From Ciona intestinalis (taxonomy: Eukaryota > Chordata > Ascidiacea > Phlebobranchia > Cionidae), in NCBI RefSeq assembly GCF_000224145.3, contig NW_004190459.2, forward strand, positions 1 through 64,000: DNA of 64,000 nucleotides, written 5' to 3'. Each line of letters begins with the position of its first letter. The first letter of the stretch is position 1. Below, one piece after another: positions 1-12,200 of the stretch. The notes under the pieces are model-generated. The model saw nothing but the letters and a program-made list of their open reading frames with translations. It did no database searches and was not told where the DNA came from. The translations under genes were made by a program, and so were the position numbers.

Positions 1-335
1 TAGACGCTCTTGAGAAAACATGCCAAACTGGCATTAAATGTGGAACCGAAAAAGACGGTTTGCAAAACTTCAAGTCGATTCAGCCAACCATAGTCCTGAA
101 ACAAGTGCACTATTGAGGTATAAAAACTTTTTCCCAATTGGCAAATTTGTAAATCGTTCTGTAGTATTAGTATGAAATAGACCAATTTACCACAGTAGAT
201 ATTCTGGTTTGTTTAGCTCACATTCTACATTTTTTTGCAGTTTAAATGATGAGAAAGAAACAATCTATTATTTCCAGAACGTTGTCACAATTTATCTGTG
301 ATTTTCCGCAATATTTTATTGAATATGATTTTAAT

Positions 336-397
336 GATATTCATGCACTGGCTGCTATTTACAAGGGATATTCATGCACTGCCTGCTATTTACAAGG
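336..397. repeat. 31-bp direct tandem duplication
   Basis: Two adjacent 31-base copies differ at one position (ggctgc versus gcctgc). No function is evident. Confidence 0.85.
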
Positions 398-732
398 AAC
401 TTAAAAAAATGTTAACAATAATATTGTGTTGTTTTATTTTATTGCAGCGTAGTTACATATCCAGAACGTGTAAGTTAACTTGATCATAGCAACATAATAT
501 GCTTAGAAGCGAATATAATAATAAAAGAAATCTAAAAATTTAAATATATCCTTCAGAACTTAGAGCCTATTTAAACTGTAATAAACAAATCAGTTGCCAA
601 TCAACTTCTTTGTAAACAATGTTCCTACAATTAAAAGAACAGCTTTTTGACATTTTTGACAAATGACATTAAAAACCATTCCCGCCAAACTTTTTAGAAA
701 GTAGAAAGGCAGGGATATTTAGACATGCATTC

Positions 733-905
733 TTTGGTGCTAGTAAAGAATCTCCCCCCACCTTATTTGCTAACCACTAACCCCTAAGTTAGGGGGTTAG
801 GTGTTGATGAATAGGGAGTTAGTGGTTATAGGGGTTAGTAGTTCGTGGTTATAGCGGTTAGTGGTTAGCAAATAAGGTTGGGGGAAGATTCTTCACTTGC
901 ACCCA
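733..905. repeat. Palindromic MITE-like element, GGTTAG family
   Basis: The first about 50 bases match the reverse complement of the last about 50 (CTTATTTGCTAACCACTAAC in both arms), with a GGTTAG/TAGGGG-rich loop. Related sequence with the same arm end lies at 27373-27530 and 28075-28165. Probably a non-autonomous DNA element. Confidence 0.7.
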
Positions 906-1358
906 TTCTTTTAAAACAAAATAATGCCAATGTTTACAGATTATTGCAGTGCAGAAAACTTTAAGGTAGACTTGTCTACCATGCCCCTCCATGGCGCCCA
1001 TAATTGAAACTAACTCACATTATACTACATTCTATAAAAAAAAAAGACTAAATCACAATATACTACATTCTATCAAAGTCTTGTCAGAGGGTCCTGGTAC
1101 AACATGTAAAGTGTTTAACCCAAATTCTTAAATGTATGCTAACTTTAAAACACACCACAAACCATTGGGGGTTTGAAGTGTTTATCTTGTTTTGGTATGA
1201 TTTCGGTTTGTACACTGATCCAACGAACTAAAAAACAACAAAATAAATATAAATAAATAACTATTCCCGTCTTTAACTACACTGATATAAAAAATACCTC
1301 ATTGTTCTTTTTACTACTCACTTAACATTTGCATATAGCCTACTTCACTATATTGACA

Positions 1359-1411
1359 TCATAGAGATACTTATATACCATATATAGTGTTATATATTAG
1401 TATCTCTATGA
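1359..1411. repeat. Perfect 13-bp inverted repeat
   Basis: TCATAGAGATACT at 1359-1371 pairs with AGTATCTCTATGA at 1399-1411 across an AT-rich loop. It is a cruciform-prone sequence, or the ends of a tiny element. Confidence 0.7.
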
Positions 1412-1506
1412 TTGGCATAGCCTATCTCTGAGAACTATTTGGTCCCAAGTTTGCAATTTGGTTCCTCGCCAGTTTGGTAGTCGGGCCCCCGTGCCATTTT
1501 GGTGGA

Positions 1507-1838
1507 TGGCCAGCCTTACCATGTTGGTAGATGGCCATGTCCAAGTTGGTAGATGGCCATGTCCATGTTGGTAGCTGGCCATGTCCATGTTGGTAGCTGG
1601 CCATGTCCATGTTGGTAGTTGGCCATGTCCATGTTGGTAGCTGGCCATGTCCATGTTGGTAGTTGGCCATGTCCGTGTTGGTAGCTGGCCATGTCCATGT
1701 TGGTAGTTGGCCATGTCCAAGTTGGTAGATGGCCATGTCCATGTTGGTAGCTGGCCATGTCCATGTTGGTAGTTGGCCATGTCCATGTTGGTAGCTGGCC
1801 ATGTCCATGTTGGTAGCTGGCCATGTCCATGTTGGTAG
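1507..1838. repeat. 22-bp minisatellite, about 15 units
   Basis: The unit is TGGCCATGTCCATGTTGGTA plus GC, with variation at a few sites (AGC, AGT or AGA ends, one CCGTG, two CCAAG). Because 22 is not divisible by three and the minus strand has no stop in any register, all three minus frames stay open (up to 165 codons) and encode the same HGHGQLPTWTWP-type repeat. This is a repeat artefact, not a gene. Confidence 0.95.
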
Positions 1839-1882
1839 AGGGTGGCCAGGGGACATGGCCACTTTAGCTTTCGACCCCTGTT

Positions 1883-2063
1883 GAGTGGGGGAGGATGGGA
1901 CACCTATTTATTCTATTTTCTCGTCGTATTTGGTAGTAAAAAAGAACCTTCAAAGAATTATAAAACCGTTTCCTCATGACTCATATAGGCCGTTTCGAAT
2001 TGATTAAAACTTGATCAGAATATTATGTGCTAAAGGTGTGCCATCTTCTCCCACCCAACTATA
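1883..2063. mobile_element. MITE-like element, GATGGGACACC family, copy 1
   Basis: About 180 bases with inverted ends (GAGTGGGGGAGGATGGGACA and its near complement at the right end) and the internal core CAAAGAATTATAAAACCGTT. Other copies are at 32119, 34627, 55950 and 62563, with a fragment at 22088. Ends fall in TA-rich target sequence. Confidence 0.8.
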
Positions 2064-2611
2064 TATCACAGTATGATAAAATATGAAATCAGCCGTTTAC
2101 TCACCCGCTTTAGCTTCGCAACCTAATAGAACCTTCTGGATCAATCACTAACATACACCGTAGTATACTAACTGTTAGTGTACTATGCTCACGCGTTACA
2201 AAAGGAGCGTCGTGAAGAGAAAACGCGCCGACTTCACATTCGGACCTGGGGCACGTAAGGCGAGAATGCGGGTTGATACATTTGAGAAAACTTGTACCAA
2301 AATCAATGTGTAAGACCAGAACTCCGTGTAATGCATGCATTTTAAGCAGAGTCCGTATATAAACAGACTCTGATTTTAAGTACTACTACACATACAGTAA
2401 TAGATAATCAATATTAAAAACTATTGTGACTGTCAAATTAATAAACATCATTATCTTATCAGAGTCATAGAAATGTTTTCGATGGCTTTGTATCACAAAC
2501 ATTGGGGGCACTGGTGTCAATCCGTGTCTTGCCACGCAAATAGCACAACTCTGTTTATTAATGTTTTTGATTTTTGTGTTTATTTTAAAATGACGATTTT
2601 CCAATAATAAT

Positions 2612-3262
2612 ATGACTGTCTTTTCCGTGTATGTGGTCAATAAAGCTGGTGGCCTGGTTTTCCAATATGACCACCAGAAAACGTCAATCGAATTAGAGAA
2701 GACTTTCAGCTATCCGTTGGATTTAAAACTTGAGCCACAAACTGATTATGTCACTGTCGTTTTCGGGCAACAAGACGGCATAAAAGTTGGCCACGTTATT
2801 TTATCAGTAAACGGGAAACCAGCAAATGGAAGAAAGCTTCAAGATGGTTCAGACGTGATGGAGTTCATAGAAAATGAGAAGAATTACCCTTTAAACATAC
2901 GTTTCGGACGACCAAAACTGTCATCTAATCAAAAAATCATGATGGCAAGTATGTTCCACTCATTGTACGCCATCAGTGTCCAGTTATCGCCTGAAAGTGG
3001 CAGCTCTGGCATCCAGAAGCTTGAAACTGACACATTTACACTGCACTGCCATCAAACTGTTACTGGGGTGAAGTTTATTGTAATTTCTGACCCCAAGCAG
3101 GTTGGAGTTGACAGTTTACTGGCAAGATTATACACCATATATTCAGACTATGCTCTTAAAAACCCATTTTATTCACTTGAAATGCCAATTCGAACCGAGC
3201 TTTTTGATTCCCAGGTAGTTGCAGCAATTGAACAAACAGAAAAAGTTGGATCTGCTATTTAA
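2612..3262 (+). CDS. trappc4: TRAPPC4 (synbindin), TRAPP complex subunit 4
   Basis: Single-exon gene of 216 residues, against about 219 in vertebrates. The start is the first ATG of the open frame and the protein begins [15 protein letters not shown], the conserved synbindin start. Landmarks typical of the family are FSYPLDL, a [20 protein letters not shown] stretch, the [11 protein letters not shown] segment near the C-terminus and [19 protein letters not shown] in the middle. It belongs to the sybindin (longin-like) family and is a core subunit of the TRAPP tethering complexes, which activate Rab1/Ypt1 in ER-to-Golgi traffic. The vertebrate gene has introns, so intron absence here is lineage-specific or reflects a replaced retrocopy; the frame is intact, which argues for function. 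An AATAAA lies just after the stop. It converges with the zinc-finger gene. Confidence 0.97.
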   Translation: MTVFSVYVVNKAGGLVFQYDHQKTSIELEKTFSYPLDLKLEPQTDYVTVVFGQQDGIKVGHVILSVNGKPANGRKLQDGSDVMEFIENEKNYPLNIRFGRPKLSSNQKIMMASMFHSLYAISVQLSPESGSSGIQKLETDTFTLHCHQTVTGVKFIVISDPKQVGVDSLLARLYTIYSDYALKNPFYSLEMPIRTELFDSQVVAAIEQTEKVGSAI

Positions 3263-3288
3263 ACTTATTTGTACCGATACAGCTGTGC

Positions 3289-3294
3289 AATAAA
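3289..3294 (+). terminator. Poly(A) signal of TRAPPC4
   Basis: A canonical AATAAA hexamer starts 27 bases after the TRAPPC4 stop codon, which would give a very short 3' UTR. The hexamer is seen directly; its use is inferred. Confidence 0.6.
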
Positions 3295-4425
3295 TTTATA
3301 CTTTTCACTTAACCAAACATATTTTAAGCATGTACCACTAATATTTATACAGGTACAACATGGAAATTGCTTAATAGGCATCATTTGAACTTTTTTACAA
3401 CACATGGAGAATCCATAGTTAAAGTTATTGATTTTTTATCATTTATCATTTGTTTTAATATTATTTCCTGATTAATGTTTAACTTGAGAATATGCAATGT
3501 AACTTTGCCTGCAACTCTCAAGCAAATGCTAAAAATTCAAGTTATTGAACCAAACATGATAACTATTCGCTAATTTTTGGTAACTTTCCAGGGAGTTAAA
3601 ATCTTAATAAAATCATTAAGTTCATGTTAGCTCAGCTTATCACTGCATTTGCCTGTATATGCAACAAAAGTAGAAACTTTTTTGCTTAATTTGACCAGTT
3701 TCAGTGTAGAATTCAGGAGATAAATATGAACGACAATTACAAATGATGTTGAAAGTGACCTCCGTTATCATCAATACTGACTTGGTCCCTTTTTATTTAT
3801 TTTTCCAAACCCCACAATCAGTAATTATAAAAAATATTTGATCAGTAACTTTCTGAACACTCTGTATTTTACTTGCAGAATATGAAAAACTATATTGTTT
3901 ACTGAATCCTGTAAAAGGTTACACACCAAGTTAACACATTTCCTACTGCCTACTGCCTGCTTTACATTAGTTTCTATTCAACTGTTCAACCTTAACAGTT
4001 CAACTTCCCAGATTGTTATGAATGACCTTTCTGATCCATCATATTCATTTTTTTGAATGGAGAATGTCATGGTGTAGAAGTATATGTCTAACTACATAAT
4101 AACCGAACATTTTACACGTCATTACAATTCACTGAAGATAAATCAAACCATGCATGTAACAATACATAGTAACATAAATGCCATGTAATAACTTTACAAC
4201 AATGTATACCAGGTAAGGGAATTAATTTAGAGATGATAAATTGACAACATATTTTTAATTTAATGTTACATACTAATTGTATCACAGAATTTGTATGAAA
4301 AAAAAGTATCAACAAAAACAACATGATGCCTGAAAATTTGTTAACTTAAATATGATTGGTAGTTTTTGAAATTACACAGACAACAGAATGAAACCAGTTA
4401 TGGGATTTTGACCATAAGAAAATTC
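3295..4425. other. Convergent intergenic region, TRAPPC4 to zinc-finger gene
   Basis: AT-rich and without recognisable repeats or conserved coding. It should contain the zinc-finger gene 3' UTR. The short minus frame at 4112-4324 is not supported. Confidence 0.4.
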
Positions 4426-5397
4426 TTAGCTATGCATTTTATAAACATGAGATTTCAAATTGGATCCTTGTGTAAAAGATTTGCTGCAAAATTTGCAACT
4501 GAAAGGTTTCTCTCCAGTGTGTATGAGAAGATGTTGTTTTAAATTCACTTTCTGATGAAAATTCTTTCCACAAATATCGCAGCTGTATTTCTTTTCTTTA
4601 ACATGAGCATCTCTGTGTCGAATTAGTGTAGAAGACAGTCGAAATGTTTTATCACAATATGGACATTTGTACGGCCTCTCGCCAGTGTGAGTTAGGAAAT
4701 GGCGCTTTAATGCTAGACGCGTTTTAAAGGCATGATTGCAAGAAGCGCATTGGTAAGCTCTTTCCCCTGAATGTACGAGCATGTGTGAACATAAATTGCT
4801 TCTTGTACAAAATTTTTTGTCACAATCTTTGCATTGAAAATTCTTAACTTCTGCATGCACTCGTCGCATATGTTGCTTTGTTTTGGCCGTTGATTCAAAT
4901 GTTTTACCACAAGTTGGGCAAGTTTTCATTTCTTTGCCCTTTGGACGTCCACGATAATCAATTGTTCTAAACATTTTGATCTTTTCAGGTTTAAATATTG
5001 GCACAGCGTCATCTACAGTAACTTCTACTTCAGCTTTCATTCCCTCTCCTTCGTTTGTTTCTGCAGTTTCCGGTTCTGTTAATTCCATCACACACAAATC
5101 TGTGAAACTAATTTCGCAACTGAATTGGTCATCTTCATCATGTAGTTTCATATGGTTTGCCAGTCTTTTCTGTGACTGGAAAGTTTTATTACAAATGGAG
5201 CAAATCAATTTTGGTAATCCATTTTCCTTGCGGGTGTGCGAGCGTGTTTTTCTTAACTTGTTAGTATTTTCTTCGTCTTTGTTCTCTTCAGCAGGAAAAG
5301 GAAGTGCTTCAACGATTTCTTGTTTAACTTCAGTTACAGGACTCCACTTTTTGTTTGCAACCGGTTTGTTGAATTTTTTCGTTTTTTTGGGAGACAT
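4426..5397 (-). CDS. C2H2 zinc-finger protein, seven fingers
   Basis: Intronless, 323 residues. The start is the first true ATG (5395-5397), giving MSPKKTKKF; the frame is open further upstream but has no ATG there. The N-terminal part is lysine-rich with a VKQE match to the SUMO acceptor consensus (residues 24-27). Finger 1 is isolated at about residues 66-86. An acidic linker follows, then GRPKGK (150-155), which resembles an AT-hook. Six fingers run at about 160-181, 189-209, 217-237, 245-265, 273-293 and 301-322, each C-x2-C-x12-H-x3/4-H. TGERP/TGEKP linkers join fingers 4-5 and 6-7, as in sequence-specific DNA-binding proteins. There is no KRAB, BTB or ZAD domain. I cannot assign an ortholog. 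Probably a nuclear transcription factor; target unknown. Confidence 0.9.
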   Translation of the reverse strand: MSPKKTKKFNKPVANKKWSPVTEVKQEIVEALPFPAEENKDEENTNKLRKTRSHTRKENGLPKLICSICNKTFQSQKRLANHMKLHDEDDQFSCEISFTDLCVMELTEPETAETNEGEGMKAEVEVTVDDAVPIFKPEKIKMFRTIDYRGRPKGKEMKTCPTCGKTFESTAKTKQHMRRVHAEVKNFQCKDCDKKFCTRSNLCSHMLVHSGERAYQCASCNHAFKTRLALKRHFLTHTGERPYKCPYCDKTFRLSSTLIRHRDAHVKEKKYSCDICGKNFHQKVNLKQHLLIHTGEKPFSCKFCSKSFTQGSNLKSHVYKMHS

Positions 5398-6206
5398 TAA
5401 TGTATAACAGGTAAACCTTAACCCTTTAAGTATAACCACTGCAATAGAATTCGTTTTTACTAAATAACAATAGTATAAGCAATAAGGTGTCTAACTTTCA
5501 AGTACTGGTCTAATACAATAACAAAAAATGGTGCAAATAAACGCAGAGACTGCGAAATTACTTTCAAAATACAATAGATCAAACATAAATGCAGCCAGGT
5601 AACCTACAATTTAAAAGCAAGCCCTATAGGCTCTTCTTTAAGGTTTTATCAATTGTTCTGTAGTTTTTGTGGCCAGCTGTTCCAGTTACTGCTACCACAC
5701 TGATCTAAATAAATCTAAATATTACAACAGACAACTTTGTTACAAAAGTAAAAAAATGAAATCTCGCTTTGCGATAATGGCGCCTTCTATATAGAGGGCG
5801 CTAACTGTTTCGCCGTTTAGCTATCCGCGGGGTGGAAAATGGAGTCAACCCACAGTTTATATTATATCGGTGAGTCAACCACGACTAGTATTTCGCACGA
5901 ATGACAGGATGTTGCGAAGTTATTACAGTTATACAGACAAAATTTTAATACAAACTTGGCATACCTATTTATATATAAACCTTCCAAACTGTAGCATAAA
6001 CACTTCAGTTTACTCTGGTAGCACATTGTATTCGAGAAAAGGAACATGTAAAACAGAAACAGAACAGTTGTGCGAACAAAACAAATGGAATGGCACTGTT
6101 GGTCAACAAACCAAATAAAAGGCCAATACTTTGCATCTTTGAGTGATCTGTTTCATAATTGTAAAGAATGAACTAATTTAAATGAGAAAAAGAAACACGG
6201 TTATGA
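5398..6206. other. Region between zinc-finger gene start and INTS1 stop
   Basis: Holds the zinc-finger 5' flank, a GC-richer patch (about 5755-5850, with GATAATGGCGCCTTC resembling a YY1 site) that is probably its promoter, and the INTS1 3' UTR toward the right. Confidence 0.4.
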
Positions 6207-9200
6207 TTAGGATGGACCAGCAGTTGGAAGCATTTCTGTTTCAGCCAACCCACAAAGCAACCACATTGATCTTGCTATAATGAAACTTTCACTCTTGTTT
6301 GCGATATTATCCCCTGATTTTGCACCAGAGGAGTCCCGAACAGCGGCATCAAATGCAGCGCCAAGAATTCGTGGCGCTTCCTCACGACACAAAACTGTTA
6401 AGTCTGGAAGGAAATTGATGACATCACGGGCAACGACATCATTCTCGTACGATATCGACGAAAGAACGGAGTTTGGAAAGGAAGTCGTCAAATGAACTTT
6501 GTCACTTTCTTTGTCTAGGCACTAAATCCAATAAAATAGGATTTAGAGAATATTGATAAAATTATTGCCTAAACTTTAAAAAACTTATCACCACAGAAAA
6601 TTAGTGTCCAAACCTACACCATACCTTGTTATGTTGTTTTAAACATGAAATAAAATCTTCAAGGATTTTGTTTCGTGTTGTTTCAGGGTGGCTTCTCGCA
6701 TGACGGAGGGTGGCAGCGAGTGCAAGTTTTCTTGCCACTGGGTCGCGCCCTTTGCAGAAAATACGACGCAGATCCGAAAGAAAGGGAGTGACATCATCAA
6801 TTTTACGTTTTGATGACTCATCAAAATCATGCAGCACCTAAGGAAGAAATTTGTTTTTTTTTTAATTTTGTCTTTTTTTTCTTAGTATATAGACATATAT
6901 GTCATTAGATGTAGCTTACAAACTACATCATGCAGCAAACTGAAAATTAAATTAACATGTAGCAACCATTCAATTAACAAACCAACTAAATGAACAAATA
7001 TTCAAAATAAACCAACAAACACGCAAACGCAAATTAAGTCTAAAACAATGTGAACATGGCGCCAGTAAAGCGATTTCAATTGTATACCAGGTTGGGCATG
7101 AGTTTGCCAATTGTGACATTTATGTTTTCTTATTCAGAATTATTATTGAAAAACCTTCCTATTTAAATAGAAATACAGAAAGCACATGCTTTGTACAGTA
7201 CTATATACAGGAAATTGTACATAACACAATTTTGTTGGAATTACATAAACCGGCCAGTTAAGAGACAATACAGTAAAAATGCAACGCAAATTTTCTAATT
7301 AGCAGCACTTTATTACCAACACTGTAGAAATCAATGCCTGCTATAGTCAGATCAGTATAATTGTCATTTTTCTAAATAAAAACTAATCTCACCAACAACT
7401 GATTCTCAAGGTCCTGGTTCTTCCCAATTAACTCAAGATAAGCGGAGATTGGTTGTTCCGGACACAGAAGATGCGGGATGTAGAATGATCTCACTGCATC
7501 GGATGATCCCTCCGTCCATGAAGACATGGCAGCAGATTGGAAGGAGGAGAGAGATGGGAGAATGTGATCTTGATCATGATACGTTTTTATCAACGACTGC
7601 ACAAAGAAAATAATTAGTTGAACAAAGTCAAAAATATTTTTTAAGGGAAAGTTTTAGATGAATTTCTTATCATCTAAAATTTCTCGTTGCATTTTTTATA
7701 TATTCTGAAAAAAAAAAATATGACAAAATAAAAAAATAGTTGAACAGGAGGACTATTTTTTATTCTTGCGTGGCGGGGCAACAACAGTAGTTATAACACA
7801 GGGGTTCTGTTTGATACACCTTGAGTCTGTTTACGATTTACAATGTATGTTATTTATTTTAATGTATGGCTGATAAATTAGATAGCCCATAAAGTTCCAC
7901 TTGGATGTTACAACTAACAATTTGCCGTTCAGTTTCTTGCCCCAGGAAACCTACGCTCAAAATGGTAGCAGTGACGAGCCTTGAACCCCTAACCTCTTGT
8001 ATAGAGGCAGGCGTGCTTACCACTTAGGCCACACAAACTAGTAAGATATAGCAACACAGCGCCAAGGCATCGAATCATCACACATATATTAGCTACCTGT
8101 AATGTTTGCGAATGTTTTGAAAGTAGAGCCACAGCTTGAGTTGGTTGATGGTTAAGATATTGATGAGTTAATGATAAAGTTTTCACCAACACGGTCATCA
8201 TCTGTCTACGTGCACGATGGCAATATTGCTTCAACATCTGAAATATTAAAATATTGTATGGATGTTTTTAAACTGGGGTTTGTATAGGTTGTTAAAAACC
8301 TGCGATTTAATCTAGATTTGGCCCATTTTACCCAATACAATATATTATATGTTTTACCTGCCTAAACATGGTTATTTTTGCACATTTTACCCTACAAAAT
8401 ATAACATACGTTTAACCAACCTGCCAGAACATTTTTTGCAAATTTTTTTGGTAGTTTTTGCTCATTTTGCCCATAAATTACCAACCTGCCAAAACATGGT
8501 CATTATTTCCGTTGTATGTTTGTTATGTGAGGATCGGAAGAGAAGCGGGGAGGTCATCCTCAGGAGGATCACTGTGTTGAGCATCAGTGGGAGGTGGTGG
8601 AGGACTTTAAACTCGCTGAATTCGTGACGTGTTCGCCCTCGGAGCATCGAGGACATTAGAGGGAGCTAAAGGTAAAGGGGTGGAAAAACGATAATTTAAT
8701 AAAATTAAAATTAAAGTTTCTATTTTTTATTTTTATTTATATTCCTGTATTAAATAAAGGTTTAAAGGGGTAATAACGAAAAAAAAAAAAATTAAAATTT
8801 GTATATAAGTAAAGATGCTCAAATGTGGTCTAAAGGTACAACTAGTTTCAAAAAACAAAACAGCGTTAGAAAAAAGTTATGAGAACGAACTCTTTAATTA
8901 AAAAAAAGTTCAGCGACAATACATGAAATTTCCTACAAGATATTAAAACTTTGGCTAAAAACAGAAAACTGTTAGTTGAGAGAAAGTACGCGTTACTTTT
9001 TATACCCTTATTTAACAAAAACTTAAGTTTATTTTTTACAAATAAGCAAACAAAAATTTTGTTTGAATATATAAATACCTGTCGGAGAACAAGCAAAGGT
9101 CGTGACCCTGCTATCTTCATCAATATAAGACTTGCATCGTATGCAGAATCTATGCTCGACAACACCATGCTTGCTCCAAACTATTAAATTAAATTTAAAA

Positions 9201-12200
9201 AATTAATATATATACTTGAAAAGTTTTAGCTATTATAAAAAATGTAGCTATTATGAAAAATGTAAACTACGTTTAAATTTAAAACATAATGGATAATAGT
9301 TGAACCTTTTTTTTTAATGTATAAAAAATTACATTAACTTTACATTAACCCGAAAACATTATCTAAAAATCATAACATGACAAGATAGAAATAGCATTTT
9401 ACCTGTGAATCATTAGACGCGCTTGAACGAACATATCCGAGTCTGTTCAGCAAGGAACACACGAGGGCATCAGTGCGACAGTTTGAACCGACGTTTACCA
9501 TGGCGACCGCATCACACAAACTTTCAATCTCAGGATCTGATAACTTCTTGTCTGTAAAATTTTCCATGTGTGTTAAGTTTGTTATGGATATTAGGTTTTC
9601 CATGGATAGTAAATTTAATACGTGTTAAAATGTTTAAACATAACCCAAAAAATAATGCACATTATAGTTGGAAAAAAACTCAAAAATCAATGTAGGTTAG
9701 CAAGATAACTTTCCAAACAGATGTTTTAGAAAAATGATTAAGATAGATTTTACTACAAAATCTGTGCAGTTCCAGATCTTAGCGGTTCGGTGTTTGCATC
9801 TTAAAAGGATACCAAGCTCGATGCTCAACTCTGATACGGATATGCGGGTGTCAGGGTAATGACCAATGTTGGCCTAAATCTTAGGTCACATGGTGTGCCA
9901 TGTTATATTGTAATGTATTGTTTGTAAGCGAAAAAGAAGGGAAATAATATTAAAAAATACAAAGTGAACAATTTTTACCATATTGGTGTTTTATCACATA
10001 ATATGAGCAATATACCTTTGTAATATTATATGCAATTTCTAGGAATATGAACAAATATGTGCCAACAGTAAAAAATAAACCTTTTATTATTTTTTAAAAA
10101 TAGTCTGTTTTAAATAAAAATTTAAACGTTTTTATTTATTTTTAGTTAAACTATTTATTGTTTTTGATAAAACTCTTTATTATACAGCAATAATATAAAC
10201 CTTTAATATTTGTCCCGGGGTCCACCATGTTGTTCCACACCTCCGCATGTGGTTGTAGGACGTACATCTGCGCTATAAGTTGCCACCAGATGGGAGTAAA
10301 GATACTTTCATCGGATTTAACTTTGTTTAACATGAAGCTTACGATGTGGTTCACGTTCGAAGCAGATTGAGAAAATTTACTTGAAAATAAAAAAAAAGAA
10401 ATTTAAAATTAAAAAAAAATGTTTTTAGAAACCTGACTTATTTTAAAAACCACCTATTTTATGAAAAAAATTAATGACTTTTTGACAAATTTTGGGAAAA
10501 AAAACATCACTATTTTAGAAAAAAAATGAATGATTTAAAGGAAAAATTAATCATTTTTTAACAAAATTTAAAAAATATAAATATTTATTTTTTACCTGAA
10601 ATAAACACTGAATAAGTTTAAATACGTCGTTGAATTTGATTGGTCGGATTTCATGCTTGCTTCCGTGGCAACCATGTAAGTGATGAGTCGGCAAAATTGG
10701 TCGATGGTTAGACTCAAAACAGACTCGTTTACGCTCGTACTTTTGTTTTCTCGTCCTTGCCATATCTATAGAGGGTTTATAACAAGTTATGGGAAAAAAT
10801 CTTAATAAGAAAAAAATCCCAAAATTGGAAAATCCAAAAATCACAAACAAAGTTACATATGGGGTAAATCACAGTCGTTAAACGAAGGGTGCTTGGGAGG
10901 ATAAACAATACACATTAATTTATCATACTTTAAAATGAACATTTTTTACATATCAAACAGTTAGAAAGAAAATAATACAAAAACTACCGTGGCAATTTCA
11001 AGTCAACCACTAAAAAAAAACTAAAATAAACTTTTCTTTTGAATAAAAATTAAGCATTTGCATAACTATAACATATATAACTGTAACACATATAACCCTA
11101 CCCTACAAAGGTAACCGATAAACACTACTCACCTTTGGTGTTTGAATGACTACCCATAAAAAATCTAACGCAGTCTTTGGATCAATTGTGGATTTCCTGC
11201 AAAGAATAATCATAGGTGATTTACTTGGTTTAGAAACCAATGATATTTCCTTTCAACATTTAATTTAACAAAAGCCGTTTGGCGCGAATATTAAAGGCAC
11301 TTTTAGCATTCTATGTCTAAGCCAGGTAATCATCAAATTTCTTCAATATAAAGGTTGGTATGCTATTTCCTTTTTTATAATGTTATAATACAAGTGCCTA
11401 ACTAGTAAGCCAGTAGAATTTTAAGTAACCAGTGAAGTATCAGCAACAAGTGAGCTTCTAATCCAGTGGATACAACTACTAACCACTGAGCTACAGCACC
11501 AGACTGTATTTGGGGCTTGAAAATACAACTTAGAGTCACAGTTTCATTTTAGAACTTTTTTAATAATGGTTGTATTTTTTTCCCAAATTCAAACTTTAAA
11601 AAAATGTTGAAAGTTTCTATATTTACGAAGTTTATATTCAAATTTATTAACTCACGTATTCCTTGATGTTGGGTCAGGAGTTGCATCGGATAACAACCAC
11701 TTGATGGCACTATGGATGGTTTCCCAGTTACAATGCTCAGCGAGGAGAGAGAGAAGATACGCTTGGTCGAACATTAACGACTACAAGAAAATAATTTTGT
11801 AAAAAAATTTAAAAAAATTTATATATTTTGTAAAATATTTCAAAAACATATATTTTTTTAAATAGCTTTTCTGTTCTGTTACTTCTGCTATCAGGCAAAA
11901 TGTATAATATCTTTTTATGTGTTAATTTTGTATATAAAACATGAAATTTATTTTAACATTTTGACTGCTGTTGGAATTTCATAGGTTATTATAAAAAAAT
12001 CAGACAAATGGGTTTTAAAAATAAGAACAAAATATTTTCTGAGATTAAACTTTATTAGAATACATTTAAGAATAAATCTAGAAAATAACATGATGACTCA
12101 GCAAAAAAGAACAAAGCGAGTAAATTTCTCAACAAACTTACACTTCCTGCTGAGTCATTCTTTCCTGACTCGAACAAAAGTTTCCGTTGTAAAGTAGGAG

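Larger units (their letters stand above)
1..2611. other. Intergenic region left of TRAPPC4
   Basis: No gene is supported. It holds a 31-bp direct duplication (336-366 and 367-397), an imperfect palindromic element (733-905), a hairpin (1359-1411), the 22-bp minisatellite and a MITE-like copy (1883-2063). Short minus-strand open frames at 2110-2340 and 2386-2640 show no recognisable protein. The TRAPPC4 promoter must lie at the right end; no TATA box is clear. Confidence 0.6.

Noticed and set aside
1406..1903. Three overlapping minus-strand open frames of 104-165 codons
   Set aside because: They are entirely explained by the stop-free 22-bp minisatellite.
2110..2640. Minus-strand open frames upstream of TRAPPC4
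   Set aside because: No recognisable protein and poor composition; the second overlaps the TRAPPC4 start on the opposite strand.
5839..5874. Short plus-strand ATG frame (MESTHSLYYI) ending in a good donor GTGAGT
   Set aside because: No downstream plus-strand exon can be found before INTS1 exons begin on the other strand; likely chance.
7940..8045. Possible genuine tRNA gene at the end of a SINE
   Set aside because: Box A and B resemble tRNA, but the cloverleaf cannot be completed and the same sequence recurs in dispersed copies.
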